Below are positions 1 to 9,705 of a stretch of DNA of 64,000 bases, piece after piece (positions within the stretch are counted from its first letter, which is position 1; every line of letters starts with the position of its first letter). Source of the stretch: Xylaria sp. FL1777 (taxonomy: Eukaryota > Ascomycota > Sordariomycetes > Xylariales > Xylariaceae). A program made the position numbers and the translations under genes. The stretch is from assembly GCA_022578965.1 (NCBI GenBank), contig MU400656.1:1-64000 (forward strand). The letters are read 5' to 3'. The notes under the pieces are model-generated. The model was given only the letters and a program-made list of their open reading frames with translations, had not been told where the DNA came from and made no database searches.

Positions 1-92
1 ACTAAACTAGCTTAGTATTAGTACTAGGTAATACTAAACTAATTTAGTATTAGTAGTACTAAATACTAAATTAGTAGTACTAATTTTCAACC
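1..92. repeat. Short palindromic ACTA/TAGT-rich repeat cluster
   Basis: The first ~90 bases are built from variants of TTAGTATTAG, TAGTACTAA and ACTAAACTA, which can pair with each other as small hairpins. The cluster ends abruptly at the ATTAAATAGCCC that opens the first copy of the 300-bp repeat family. It is not a telomere repeat (no TTAGGG). Its function is unknown, and it may be the end of a larger array outside the window. Confidence 0.6.
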
Positions 93-95
93 CTG

Positions 96-230
96 ATTAA
101 ATAGCCCTTTAATTAATCGTTTTATTCCTTAATTCATACATGGCTTAATTGCTTAAATGCATAAGTTATGACTTATCTCCTTGCAATTAAAGTGGTATAA
201 TAGATCTATTGCAATTGCACCGCTTTATTT
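96..230 (+). repeat. 300-bp interspersed repeat family, copy 1 (3' half only)
   Basis: These 135 bases match, in inverse orientation, the 3' half of the copies at 7591-7893 and 25028-25325 and, in direct orientation, the copy at 17669-17963. Shared landmarks are AAATAGCCCTTT, GGCTTAATTGCTTAAATGC, AAGTTATGACTTATCT and the final GCTTTATTT. Flanks differ completely at both edges. This copy retains more C and G than the other three. With the copy at 7591 it makes an inverted pair enclosing 7.4 kb, so it could be one terminus of a large element, but it may simply be a dispersed small repeat. Confidence 0.75.
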
Positions 231-472
231 CAATATATATTATTAATACTTTTTTAAAGTATGCTTCTTTTTATAAGGTTTTATTATACCGTTTTATTAC
301 TTAAGTTCCTTTTCTTATTTTTAAAATGGCTTATAATGTTTAATGTTTATTATTTTACAACATTTATTTCTACTTTTTTATTGAATTATTTTTTAACGTT
401 TGTTTCTTTTTATGTATTACTTATATTTTCTTAAAGTATTATTTGTTTTATATGGTGTTTTATACCGCTTTA

Positions 473-790
473 TTTTAAAAAACAAGTAAGTTTTATTACC
501 TTTATATTACATTGTTTTTATATTAACGTTTAATAGTTTATAATAGCTTTTTTATACACTGTTTATAATTAAGCTTTTATATTACACTTATTTTAAAAAA
601 CAAGTAAGTTTTATTACATTTATGTTACATTGTTTTTATATTAACGTTTAATAGTTTATAATGGCTTTTTTATACACCGTTTATAATTAAGCTTTTATAT
701 TACACTTATTTTAAAAAACAAGTAAGTTTTATTATATTTATATTACATTGTTTTTATATTAACATTTAATAGATCATAATTTGCTTTTTT
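473..790. repeat. Tandem repeat, 118-bp unit, ~2.7 copies
   Basis: Units start at 473, 591 and 709, each opening with TTTTAAAAAACAAGTAAG. The period is exactly 118 bp for the first two intervals. Units differ by a few C/T or G/A changes. The last unit decays after about 80 bases into plain AT-rich sequence. No reading frame is present. Confidence 0.9.
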
Positions 791-971
791 ATAAATTATT
801 AATAATTATTTATTATAATAAATATAGTTTATTAATATTATATTTTTTATATACACTTTATTTAAAATATATTTAATTTTTTATTATATTTTAATTTATA
901 TATTAAATGTTATTAATATATATAAATAATAATATAAAATCTTTTATTTATTATAATTAGTGTTAATAATT

Positions 972-1180
972 TAGTCCTTAGTATAAGGACTAAAGTAGTT
1001 TAAACTAAGGACTAATTAGTTTTTAGTCATTAAAATTTTAAACTAGTTAGTCTTTAGTTTAAACTAACTAGTTTTTAATTATTAGAAAAAAAAACTAGTT
1101 AGTCTTTAGTTTAAACTAACTAGTTTTTAATCACTTTAAAAAAAAACTAGTTAGTTTTTAGTTTAAACTAACTAGTTTTT
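972..1180. repeat. Array of imperfect palindromes (~51-bp spacing)
   Basis: Three successive inverted repeats at 1041-1076, 1091-1128 and 1143-1180 each read AAACTAGTTAG, then a short centre, then CTAACTAGTTTT, so each can form a hairpin. A related palindrome built on AGTCCTTAG/CTAAGGACT precedes them at about 972-1015. The tandem spacing is about 51 bp. Such arrays occur at ends of some transposons and in subtelomeric DNA. No function can be assigned from sequence alone. Confidence 0.85.
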
Positions 1181-1684
1181 GATTTTTTAATAAAAACCTA
1201 CTTAATATATAATAATAATTAATAATAAAATTAAATAAATATATATTATTATATTATTAATAACTTGCTATGCTGCTTTATAGCGCAGTTCTTTTATTTG
1301 TGTACTTATAGGCAAAACTATATAAAAAGCTAAATAAAAACCCTATGCAACAATATTTATGCTGCTACTTTGAAGTTTTTTTACTTTATAATAACTAGTT
1401 TTTATTAATTAGCTTGCTAAACAGAAAATAATAATTAAAAAGCAAAAGAACTTTTTTTAAAGCTTTTAGACTTTTTGCCTTTTTAGGAAGCATATAAAAG
1501 CTTTTTTTTTGTTTTTTAGAACCTTTAAAAAAGCGCTTTTGCTTTTTTTGCCGGTTTTTTTTTTATTTTTTGCTTTTTTTTTTCTTTTTTTATTTCTTTT
1601 TATTTTAACTGCTTTATTATATATTGTTATTTTGCTAATAATAAATAATTATTTTATAATATTACTTATAGCTTTAAGCTTTTT

Positions 1685-2260
1685 TATAGCTAGTTATAAG
1701 TTTTTATTAATTTATAGTAATTTAGCTATAAAGCTTTTATATAGCTGCTTTTTTTTGTTTTTTAATAAGTTATAACATAGGATTATATGCTAAAAGGTTT
1801 TTTTTTTTTTGGCATATTTGCAAAAAAGCATAAAAAAACTTAAAACCTTTTTTTTATGTAAAAAAGCCTATAGCTTTATTTTTTTAATGCATATTTACAT
1901 TATTATAGCTATTTTATGCTTTAATAATTTATTATACTTTTTAAAAGCTTTATTTTTATTAAGCTTTTGTTTAGCTATTATTAAATAGCTATTATTTGTT
2001 TTAGTTTAGCTTTATTTGCTTATTTATTTTTTTTTAGTATAATTTTAAGTTTTTTTTTTTTAATTATTTTTTTTGCTAAAAGTTTAAAGCTAATATTAAA
2101 TCTTTTTTAGCTATACTTTTATTGTTATTTATAAGCTTGCTTTTTGTTTAGTTTTTAGTTTTTTAGGCTTTTATGTTTTAAATAAAAGTTTTAATTTTTT
2201 TTATTGCTTTTTAAATTAACTTTTTAGCTATTAAGCTTTTTATATAATGCTTATAAGCTA
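1685..2260 (+). repeat. Dispersed repeat shared with the palindrome arms
   Basis: This segment aligns in direct orientation with about 59905-60488 in the right palindrome arm, and therefore inversely with about 46800-47390 in the left arm. Landmarks in the same order are TTTAGCTA, AAGTTATAACATAG, CAAAAAAGCATAAAAAA and TTATGTTTTAAATAAAAG. Differences are mostly transitions. It is an independent third copy of part of the arm sequence more than 40 kb away. Confidence 0.8.
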
Positions 2261-3109
2261 TTATTTTGCTACTAAAATATAAGTTAATAAAAAGAATTTT
2301 TATTTTAGTTTTTAAATGCTTTATTTTAGTTGCTTTAAAAGTTTTAGTTATATATTTAAAGCATTTATTTTAAATTGCTATTAATAAATTAGCAATACTT
2401 TTTGCTTTGTTTTTTTCAAAGTTTTTATACTAAGTTATTATGCTATAAACTAAAATGCTTTATATTATTATAATATATATTTGCTTTGCTTTTATTATGC
2501 TATTGCTTTATATAAAGTTTTATAGCTTAATTATTATATATAATGAAATGCTTAGTTTTTTTTTAAGCTTTATTAAGTATTTTTTTTACTTTATATTTTT
2601 GTTAAACTATACTTTTAAAAACTTTGCATTATTTTTTAAATATATCATTACGTTAAAAAAGTATACTATTTATATAAGCACTGTTTTACTGCTAAAAAAA
2701 TGCATTAATTTGCTTTTTTGTAGTGCAAACTTTATTTTGTATTGTTTTGTTTAACTTTTATATGTTTTTTATACTGCTTTTAAAGCTTTATAGTTTTATT
2801 TTATATTTAGGTTTGCTATAATAAAGTTAGTATTATTAGTAAAGCTAACTATTATTAGCTTTTAATATATAGTAAAGTTATTATAAAGTATTAAAATATA
2901 TATAAAAAAAAAAAAAAAAGTAAGAACTTTTAAAAAACTTTAGCTTTTAATATTATTAACTAAAATATTGCTTTATTAAAGCAAAAATGCATTATATAAT
3001 TTAATATAAAAAAGTTTATTTATATAACTATTAAAAAAAAAAAAGCTTTTTTGCTATAAAATATATATTATTTTTTTTTTGTTAATAGTATTAAAAGCTT
3101 TTATAATGT

Positions 3110-3240
3110 TTAGCTGTAGTAAAAATGCTATACTTTTTTTGCTAATTGCTTTTTTTGCTGTTTTTAATACTAGTTTAATAACTATATTTATTAATTTGTT
3201 TTGTTTATTATTTATTTAATTATTTAATAAAAGATTTTTT
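3110..3240 (+). repeat. Dispersed repeat similar to 45060-45185
   Basis: About 130 bases match 45060-45185 in direct orientation, and the mirror copy at about 62100-62230 inversely. They share TTTTTAATACTAGTTTAATAA and the following TTATTAATTTGTT segment. Relative to the arm, its order and orientation versus the 1685-2260 segment are changed. The element represented here is therefore rearranged or is a mosaic. Confidence 0.75.
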
Positions 3241-4509
3241 TGCTTAGCTACTTTTGCTATGTAATAATATAGCTTTTTTTTTAGCATTTTTTTTATTATA
3301 TAAATAAGCATAATAAAGTATTACTTTTTAGCTATTTTTTTAGTTTTTTTTAATTTTTTAAGCTTAAATATAATTATTATTTTTGTTTGCTTAAATTGTA
3401 TTAAGTAATACTTTAATAAAAAGCTAACAATATATAATATTGCTATTCTTTTTGCTAAAGCAAGTTTATAAGCTTTAAAAAAGCTATTAAGTAATAAGTT
3501 GTTTTTTAGTGCTTTTTATAGCGCTAATTTTTATATTAGTAATATTATGTTTTTTTTTTATATTAATATTAATTATAAACTTTTAATTACTTGTAGTACA
3601 CTAAAAAAGCAAACAAATTTTTAACTAGGCTACTAGTTATTGCACAACCTAAAAAAAGCACGTAAGATAGCCAAATAAGTTCTAAATACAAAAAGGCTTA
3701 GCTATTATAACATAGCTAAAGAACTAATTAAGTTATAAGCAGCTGCAAAAATATAGAAACAAAGGCCTTTAAACATAAAGCAAAAGCAGCTAAATATTAA
3801 TACTAGCTTTTCTTCGAGCTAAAAAAGGTTTACTATAACTATAAAGCAAAAGCTAGAACATTTGTTATAAAGCTGTTTGCTATTTATAGTTTTAAAAGAA
3901 CTGCTTATTATAAGTTTACGTTTATAAATTTTAAAGTAAAGCATAATATAATAAAGTACTAAAAATAGCAATATAAAATTATAAATATAGAACTATAGAA
4001 ATTAAAAAGCATATATTATAAAAAAGCAAAGCAATTAAACAATTTTATTAAGTATTAAATACTAAAATTTTACTAAAATTCTTAACTATTAAATATATAA
4101 TAATGCTAATTTTTATAAGTTATATAAACACTTTTTAACTAGCTTATTTATGTAAAACTTTTAGCTTTTTTATTTGCTGTAGCTTTTTTTGCTTTTTTAA
4201 TTATAACTTAAAGTTATATATTAGCTATAAGCATAGCTTAAATATTTTTATTAGTACAAAAATAACGCGTAGCTATATAAGCTTTAATAAATAATCGAAG
4301 TTTTTTATTAACTTTTTTAGGCTAAAAAATTATTAGCAGCACTTAAAATTAAAAAAACTTTAATAGTTAAAATAAGCATAAAGTAAAACTTAAAAACGTG
4401 CAAACATTAATATAGTTAAAAGTATTTATAAAACTATAATTATTACTTTTAGCGCTTATTTTGCTTTTTTTGTATTATAAGCACTTAGTAAACTTACTAG
4501 TAATATTGT

Positions 4510-5065
4510 AAGCATAAAAATTATTAATGTTTTTATATAGTTAGCATAAAAAAAACAGTAATAAAAAGTACATAATATACTACTATAATATAAGCAATAT
4601 AATAGCAGTATAGCTTAAGTATTTTAGTATGCTTAATAAATATAAATTTTAAAGCTATTAGTAATACTTTAGTATAAAGTACTAAAGCATTTATTTTTAT
4701 TTTAAAAATTAGCATTATAGCAAAAAAGCATAATAACAAGCAGTTATAAAAGCTTAAACTATATAGTAGTAAGCTATTAGCTATTTTGTTTAATACTATA
4801 AATTAAATAACTAATAAAAACTATAGCAAAATAATTTATAACTTTAAATATATAAACTTAATATTAGTTAGCATATATACTTAAGCTAAGCTAGTTATAA
4901 ATATATACTATAAAAGGCATAATAGCTATAGCAAAGTAAATTTTTATATAATTATAACGCATTAATAATTAATTATATTATAAACTAAGCACTTTAATAT
5001 ATTAAAGCAAGCGTAAGCTAAACACGTAGTAATAATAATAATAAAAGTAATAAAGTTAATAATTA
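4510..5065 (+). repeat. Dispersed repeat similar to 25335-25770
   Basis: The segment aligns in direct orientation, with gaps, to the sequence immediately downstream of the fourth copy of the 300-bp repeat. Shared landmarks are TTTTAGTATGCTTAATAAATA, AAAAAGCATAATAACAAGC, TTAGCATATATACTTAA and the AGTAATAATAATAATAA tract. No protein can be read from it. Confidence 0.7.
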
Positions 5066-6908
5066 AAAAAGAAAAAAATTAGCATAAATAGCTAAATAAA
5101 ATAACTTATTATTTATTGCTACTTTATATTGCTTAGTATATAAGCTATTTATAAGCAGTGCTTACTTAATAAGCTTACTATAAAAAGCATAAAAGCAGCT
5201 TAAAAAATAAATATATAAAAAGCAAACTAAAAAATAACAAGCAATTAACTTTGCTTATAATTTAGTTATAACTTAGTTATAAAAAAACTAGTATAGCAAA
5301 AAGCTAGTAGTAATACTAAAGCAAGTAAATTATAATGCATTAGCAATATAATAAAAAAAAGTTTAAAAAAAGACTAAAAAAAAAAGCAGTATATTTAGCT
5401 AAATAAGTGCTAAAACTAAAAAAACTGCTATAAGCAGCATAAAACAAGCAATAATACTAAAGCAAGCAAACTACAAAGCAAAAAAAATACAAAAAAAAAA
5501 AAACTATAAAGTAATTACGTAAAGGTACATATACTTAATTAATAGCATAATATAAATAAATAAACAACTTAAAAGCAAAAAAGTAAAAAGCAAAGCACTT
5601 AATAAAATCATAGCAGAACTAATACAACTTAAAAGTAAATACAGGATATTTTTACTTAGCTACTAAAAAAAAAGTAAGCTGCTTATAGCTTGCTTTTAAC
5701 CCACAAGCACAGTTTTTACTTATATATATAAAAAATAAAAACTAGCATAGCTAGTAGGCCATTAGCCTAAGTAATACAATATATATAAACTTTTAATAGC
5801 TATTATAAGTTAGGTTTTTTTTAAATATATTAAACAAGTTTGCTAATAATACAAAAAAAAAGCGCTTTATTAATAAAGCTATTTTTTTTTAAAAAGTATT
5901 AATAAAAAGCAGTTTATTTTTTGTTTGTTTTAATAATAAAATTGCAATAATTTTTAAAGCTAGCTTATAAGCAAACTTTGCTTATTTAACTAAACTTTAT
6001 AGCAACTTAAAATTTTTAAATGCTTTTATAAGTGCTTATTTTTAGCTATATTTTTATGCTTTTTTTACTTTATTATTAAAAGCTTTTTTTTTTTTAAAAG
6101 CTTGCTATACTGCTTTAGTTTTTTTGCTTTAAAATTTGCAGTATACTTGTTTTGCTTTTTTTTCTGTTTTAATTACTTTTAAAAACTATTAAAGTAATGC
6201 TTAGTATTTTTTTTCTATAGTTTTTTTAAACGTTATTTTGTTTGCTATTTTTACTAATTGCTAAATTAAAAAGTTAAAAGCATTATTTAGCTTACTAAGT
6301 ATATATAATATATACATTTTTATAATAATAGCTTTTATTTTTATAGCTGTTTTATTTTTGTTTAGCTTAAGCTAGTTTTATTTTTTTGCTTTTTTTAAGT
6401 ACTTTTATAAAGCTGCTTTTAAATTAATTATAACTTTTAATGCTTTATAGTTTAAACTTAGCTACTTTAAGTCTTTTTAATAAATAATAGCTAAGTTATT
6501 AAACATTTATACTAAGTTTATTATTAAGCTTTTTTGCTTATGCTTTATTTTAGTTATTTTTTTTTAAAAAATAGCTAGCATAAAATCTTATTATGCTATA
6601 AACTTAAGCAGTTTGTTTGCTTTTTAGCTTTTTTTGCTTTTTAAGTTTTATAGTAAGTAATAAAAGTTAAAGTTACTTATAAATATATAGCGTTTTTTTA
6701 GCTTGCTTACTTTATATATTTTTTAAATTAAGTTATACTATATTGTTTTTTCTTGATTTAATAAATATATTAACTATAAGGTTACTGCTAAATTATTATT
6801 GCTTATTATAATCGTTGCTTAGTTTTTACTAGCGTTTTTTGCTAGCGTTTTTATTGCAATTTTTTTATTTATATATAGTGCAGCTTTGCTTTTTAACTAA
6901 ATAACCTA

Positions 6909-7403
6909 ACGCATCTCCCACTTAACTTGGCCACCCCATTGAATGAACCACCTAGGCTTGGCGTACCACTCACACTAAATTTCTATAGCGGGGTACTTAA
7001 AGGCAATTACAGCTACTTTGGAATAACTTCACCGATATTAATCGTACAGCAATATAATTAGTGTTTTCGGAATCCTTATTAAAAAACGCATCTAGTAGTA
7101 TTTTCTATAATTTTGTAGCTATTTTTGCTGCAGCGGTATAACAAACCACGCTAAATTTTAGCGTGGTTTTTTATGCAGCCTTTAATAAAATAGCTACAAA
7201 ATTATAAAAAATACTATTAGATGCGTTTTTAAGTTAGAATCCCAAAAATACCAATCATATGGCTATACGATTAATATTGGTGAAGTTATTCCAAAATGAC
7301 TGGAATTGCCTTTAAGTATTCCGCTATAGAAATTTGGTGTAACTGGTACGCCAAGCCTAGGTGGTTCATTCAATAGGGTGGCCAAGTTAAGTAAGAGATG
7401 CGT
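6909..7403. mobile_element. 495-bp foldback (MITE-like) element flanked by TA
   Basis: The element is one long palindrome. Its ends are ACGCATCTC and GAGATGCGT, bordered on both sides by TA (6907-6908 and 7404-7405), as expected of a Tc1/mariner-type TA target duplication. Each arm of ~230 bases pairs with the other (for example CCACCTAGGCTTGGCGTACC near the left end), with scattered transition mismatches. Base composition is strikingly different from the surroundings: CC and TC dinucleotides are common, so it escaped most of the mutation that flattened its neighbours. It has no coding capacity and would depend on a transposase from elsewhere. A late insertion, or being too short for RIP, would explain its preservation. 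Confidence 0.88.
7086..7226. mobile_element. Nested 141-bp inverted repeat with the same ACGCATCT terminus
   Basis: Inside the foldback element a second palindrome starts with ACGCATCTAGTAGTATTTT and ends with the complementary AAAATACTATTAGATGCGT. The same octamer ACGCATCT opens both the outer and the inner palindrome. Either a smaller relative of the same family inserted into the centre, or the outer element grew by terminal duplication. A central hairpin at 7143-7169 (AAACCACGCTAAA paired with TTTAGCGTGGTTT, one-base loop) forms the tip. Confidence 0.7.
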
Positions 7404-7405
7404 TA

Positions 7406-7590
7406 GTAGCTATTATTACTAAAATAAAATCTAAGCATACGCCACAACCTCTACAAGTTTTAGGGCAGGTATGCAAGAAAAGCCGAAGGTTTTCTGCTAG
7501 TTAAGTATATTTATAGTTTATAAAGGCTGCAATATGCAATAAAAAAAGCAAACCATATTATTTTATTTTAAACACTTAATGTTTATAATG
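7406..7590. other. Lightly mutated stretch between foldback element and 300-bp repeat
   Basis: This 185-bp stretch keeps more C and G than the surrounding kilobases (for example CGCCACAACCTCTACAAG at about 7441). On the minus strand about 36 codons stay open from about 7509 to 7398, with several Cys residues in a CxxxCxxCxxC-like spacing. It is too short and isolated to call a gene. It may be the preserved end of the element that carries the adjacent repeat. Confidence 0.35.
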
Positions 7591-7893
7591 AAATAAAGCA
7601 ATATAATCGCGCAAGATTTATTATAACACTTTAATTGCAAGAAGATAAGTTATAACTTATGCATTTAAACAATTAAGCTATGTATGAATTAAGAAATAAA
7701 ACAATCAATAAAAGGGCTATTTAACAATATAAATAAAGCAACTATAGCTAATTTCCATTATATTGTTTATAATGTTTAAGTTTATGCTTTAAAATTTAGC
7801 GTAATATTTATATTTTTCTTTTTATTATATAATTTAGCTTAAACTTACTTTAACTAGCTAGTTAGCTTATTTAATTACTTTACTTTACTTTAG
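7591..7893 (-). repeat. 300-bp interspersed repeat family, copy 2
   Basis: This is a full-length copy in reverse orientation relative to 17669-17963 and in the same orientation as 25028-25325. Read on the minus strand it runs from CTAAAGTAAAGTAAAG to TTGCTTTATTT. It includes the core AAATAGCCCTTTTATTGATTG and the GCATAAGTTATAACTTATC near-palindrome. Flanks are unrelated to those of the other copies, which defines its ends. No TIR or LTR dinucleotide ends are obvious. Confidence 0.85.
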
Positions 7894-9149
7894 TAAAAAT
7901 AAAAGTTTTAAACTATAAAAATTAAATATTTATAAAACAGTATATATTTTATGCTTTAAAAACGCTACGTACTCTGTTTTATTAAAATAAGTAAGCTAGT
8001 TAATTAAAAGTTTAAAAGTATATATTAATAAAGTTAAGCAAAGTTTGCTTTATTTTTAAGAGGTCTACTAATAAATTAAGTAATAAGTACTTAAAGTTAA
8101 AGCTAATTTAGCTTTTTTTTAATGTTGCAATATTTGCTAATATATTTTTTTATTTTGATATGTTTTTTATAATCTGCAACTATTTTATACTTTTTTTTTA
8201 TTTTATTTTGTATTTAGACCTAGACTTTTTTTTAACTTTAAACGTAATATTTGCATGAGCTATTTTTATAAAGGTTGTTACTTTTTGCTTAAACTACTGC
8301 AATAGTATTTTTATTAAGCATTTGCAGCTATATAGCAAAAACAAGTATTAATATTAAGTATATTTAATAATATTAAATAAGAACAGAAAATAACATATAA
8401 CGTTAAGCGTATTAAACTTTTGTACTAGTATGCTTTTGTAGTAAAAAGTTGCGTATTTAAGATTGCTACTTTTTGCTTTAAAAAATGCTAGCATAACTTT
8501 TAGTAGTTTGTTAAACTGCTTTATTTTAAAAGAAAATTTATTATTAAAGTTATTTATTTAAAAAGTAATAAGCTTACTACTTGTAAAAGCTTTGTTATGC
8601 TTAGCATTATAAGAACTTAATTCGTTTTTATTAAACATTATAATTATAAGTTATAAGTATAATATAGTATAAAATATAGCTGTTAATAAAATAATTATAA
8701 TAGTAGTTTATTTTAGTAAAGCAGTTAGCTTTATAATTAAAAAAAAAATGTGCTATTTGTATAAAGTAAGTAAAATATGCACTTATAAGCTTAGTAATAA
8801 TAAAAAGTTAATTAAATTAAGTAAAGCTAAAAAGGTAAGCATTTAAAAAAAAAATAAAATTTGTAAAAAATATAACAAGTTTGCAAACTGCAGCTAAAAT
8901 TATAGTATGCTAAGTATATAAATAAATCTATAAGTTTTATAATTACTTATAATTACTAAAGTAAAAAGCAAATATATAAATGCAAGTATTAAAGTAAATA
9001 AGTTATACTTACGTACTTTTTTTTAGTAATACTAAAGTAATACTTATTATAATTAAAAGTTAAGTTTTTTTTTAAGTACGTAAACCTTGAACTTATTAGT
9101 ACGTACTTTTTATTAGTAAAGCTTATTAAGTTTATTTTTAACTTAACTA
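7894..9149. other. AT-rich DNA, nothing recognised
   Basis: I see no long open frame, no strong repeat and no RNA gene. Small palindromes built on ACGTACTTTTT and AAAAAGTACGT occur near the right edge (about 9010-9110), leading into the tandem array. Confidence 0.5.
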
Positions 9150-9705
9150 AACTAAATTTTTATTTTTTTTAACTTGCGTTATTTAATAATATACTAAACA
9201 AAAAGTATACTATATAATAATTCTAAAGTTTGTAATTTAATAAAGCTATTTATTATAGGTATTATACCTTTTTATAAACTAAATTTTTATTTCTTTTTTA
9301 GAAACAGTAGCGTAAAATAATCTTAATATTTATAACTTAACGAAGCTATACTTACTACAGGCACTACGCCTTTTTATAGTTTAAATTTTTATTTTTTTTT
9401 TAAAAACAATAGCATAAAATAATCTTAATGTTTGCAACTTAACAAAGCTATACTTATTATAGTTATTACGCTTTTTTATAAACTAAATCTTTATTTTTTT
9501 TTTAAAAATAATAGCATAAAATAATCTTAATGTTTATAACTTAACGAAGCTATACTTTTTATAAGTATTACACCTTTTTATAATCCAAATCTTTATTTTT
9601 TTTACTTTGTGCAATTTAATTATATACTAAAAATAGTAGTATAAAACAATACTAATGTTTATAACTTAATAAAGCTATACTTTTTGTAAGCATTGCACTA
9701 TTTTA
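9150..9705. repeat. Tandem array, ~102-bp unit, 5 copies
   Basis: The anchor AAGCTAT recurs at 9243, 9343, 9445, 9547 and 9672. The period is 100-102 bp for the first four and 125 bp for the last. Each unit contains AAAATAATCTTAAT, a TATAACTTAA block, then a CTTTTTATAA.CTAAAT block. The first and last units carry an extra ATATACTAAA segment (about 9190 and 9625), so the outer units share an insertion the inner ones lack. Copies differ mainly by transitions. Confidence 0.88.

Larger units (their letters stand above)
1186..6906. other. AT-rich degenerate repeat-derived DNA without a gene
   Basis: About 5.7 kb of sequence dominated by T-runs on the left (to ~3600) and A-runs on the right (3600-5600). 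Stop-free runs such as 1509-1775 and 2455-2754 encode only Phe/Leu/Ile-rich low-complexity peptides and look like composition effects. Around 3601-3890 (+) one frame reads as a charged, helix-like peptide interrupted by TAA/TAG, suggesting a destroyed coding segment that I cannot identify. Sub-segments shared with other parts of the window are listed separately. Confidence 0.7.

Noticed and set aside
1..92. Possible telomere or subtelomeric cap at the window start
   Set aside because: Units are ACTA/TAGT palindromes rather than TTAGGG, and nothing shows that the contig ends there.
1509..2754. Open frames at 1509-1775 and 2455-2754 (+), Phe/Leu/Ile-rich membrane-like peptides
   Set aside because: Peptide content simply reflects T-rich DNA. 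There is no start context, no motif, and one of them lies in a repeat whose other copies do not keep the frame.
7398..7509. Cys-rich ~36-codon frame on the minus strand as a zinc-finger gene fragment
   Set aside because: Too short, no flanking continuation, and the island's higher GC is explained by its lighter mutation.
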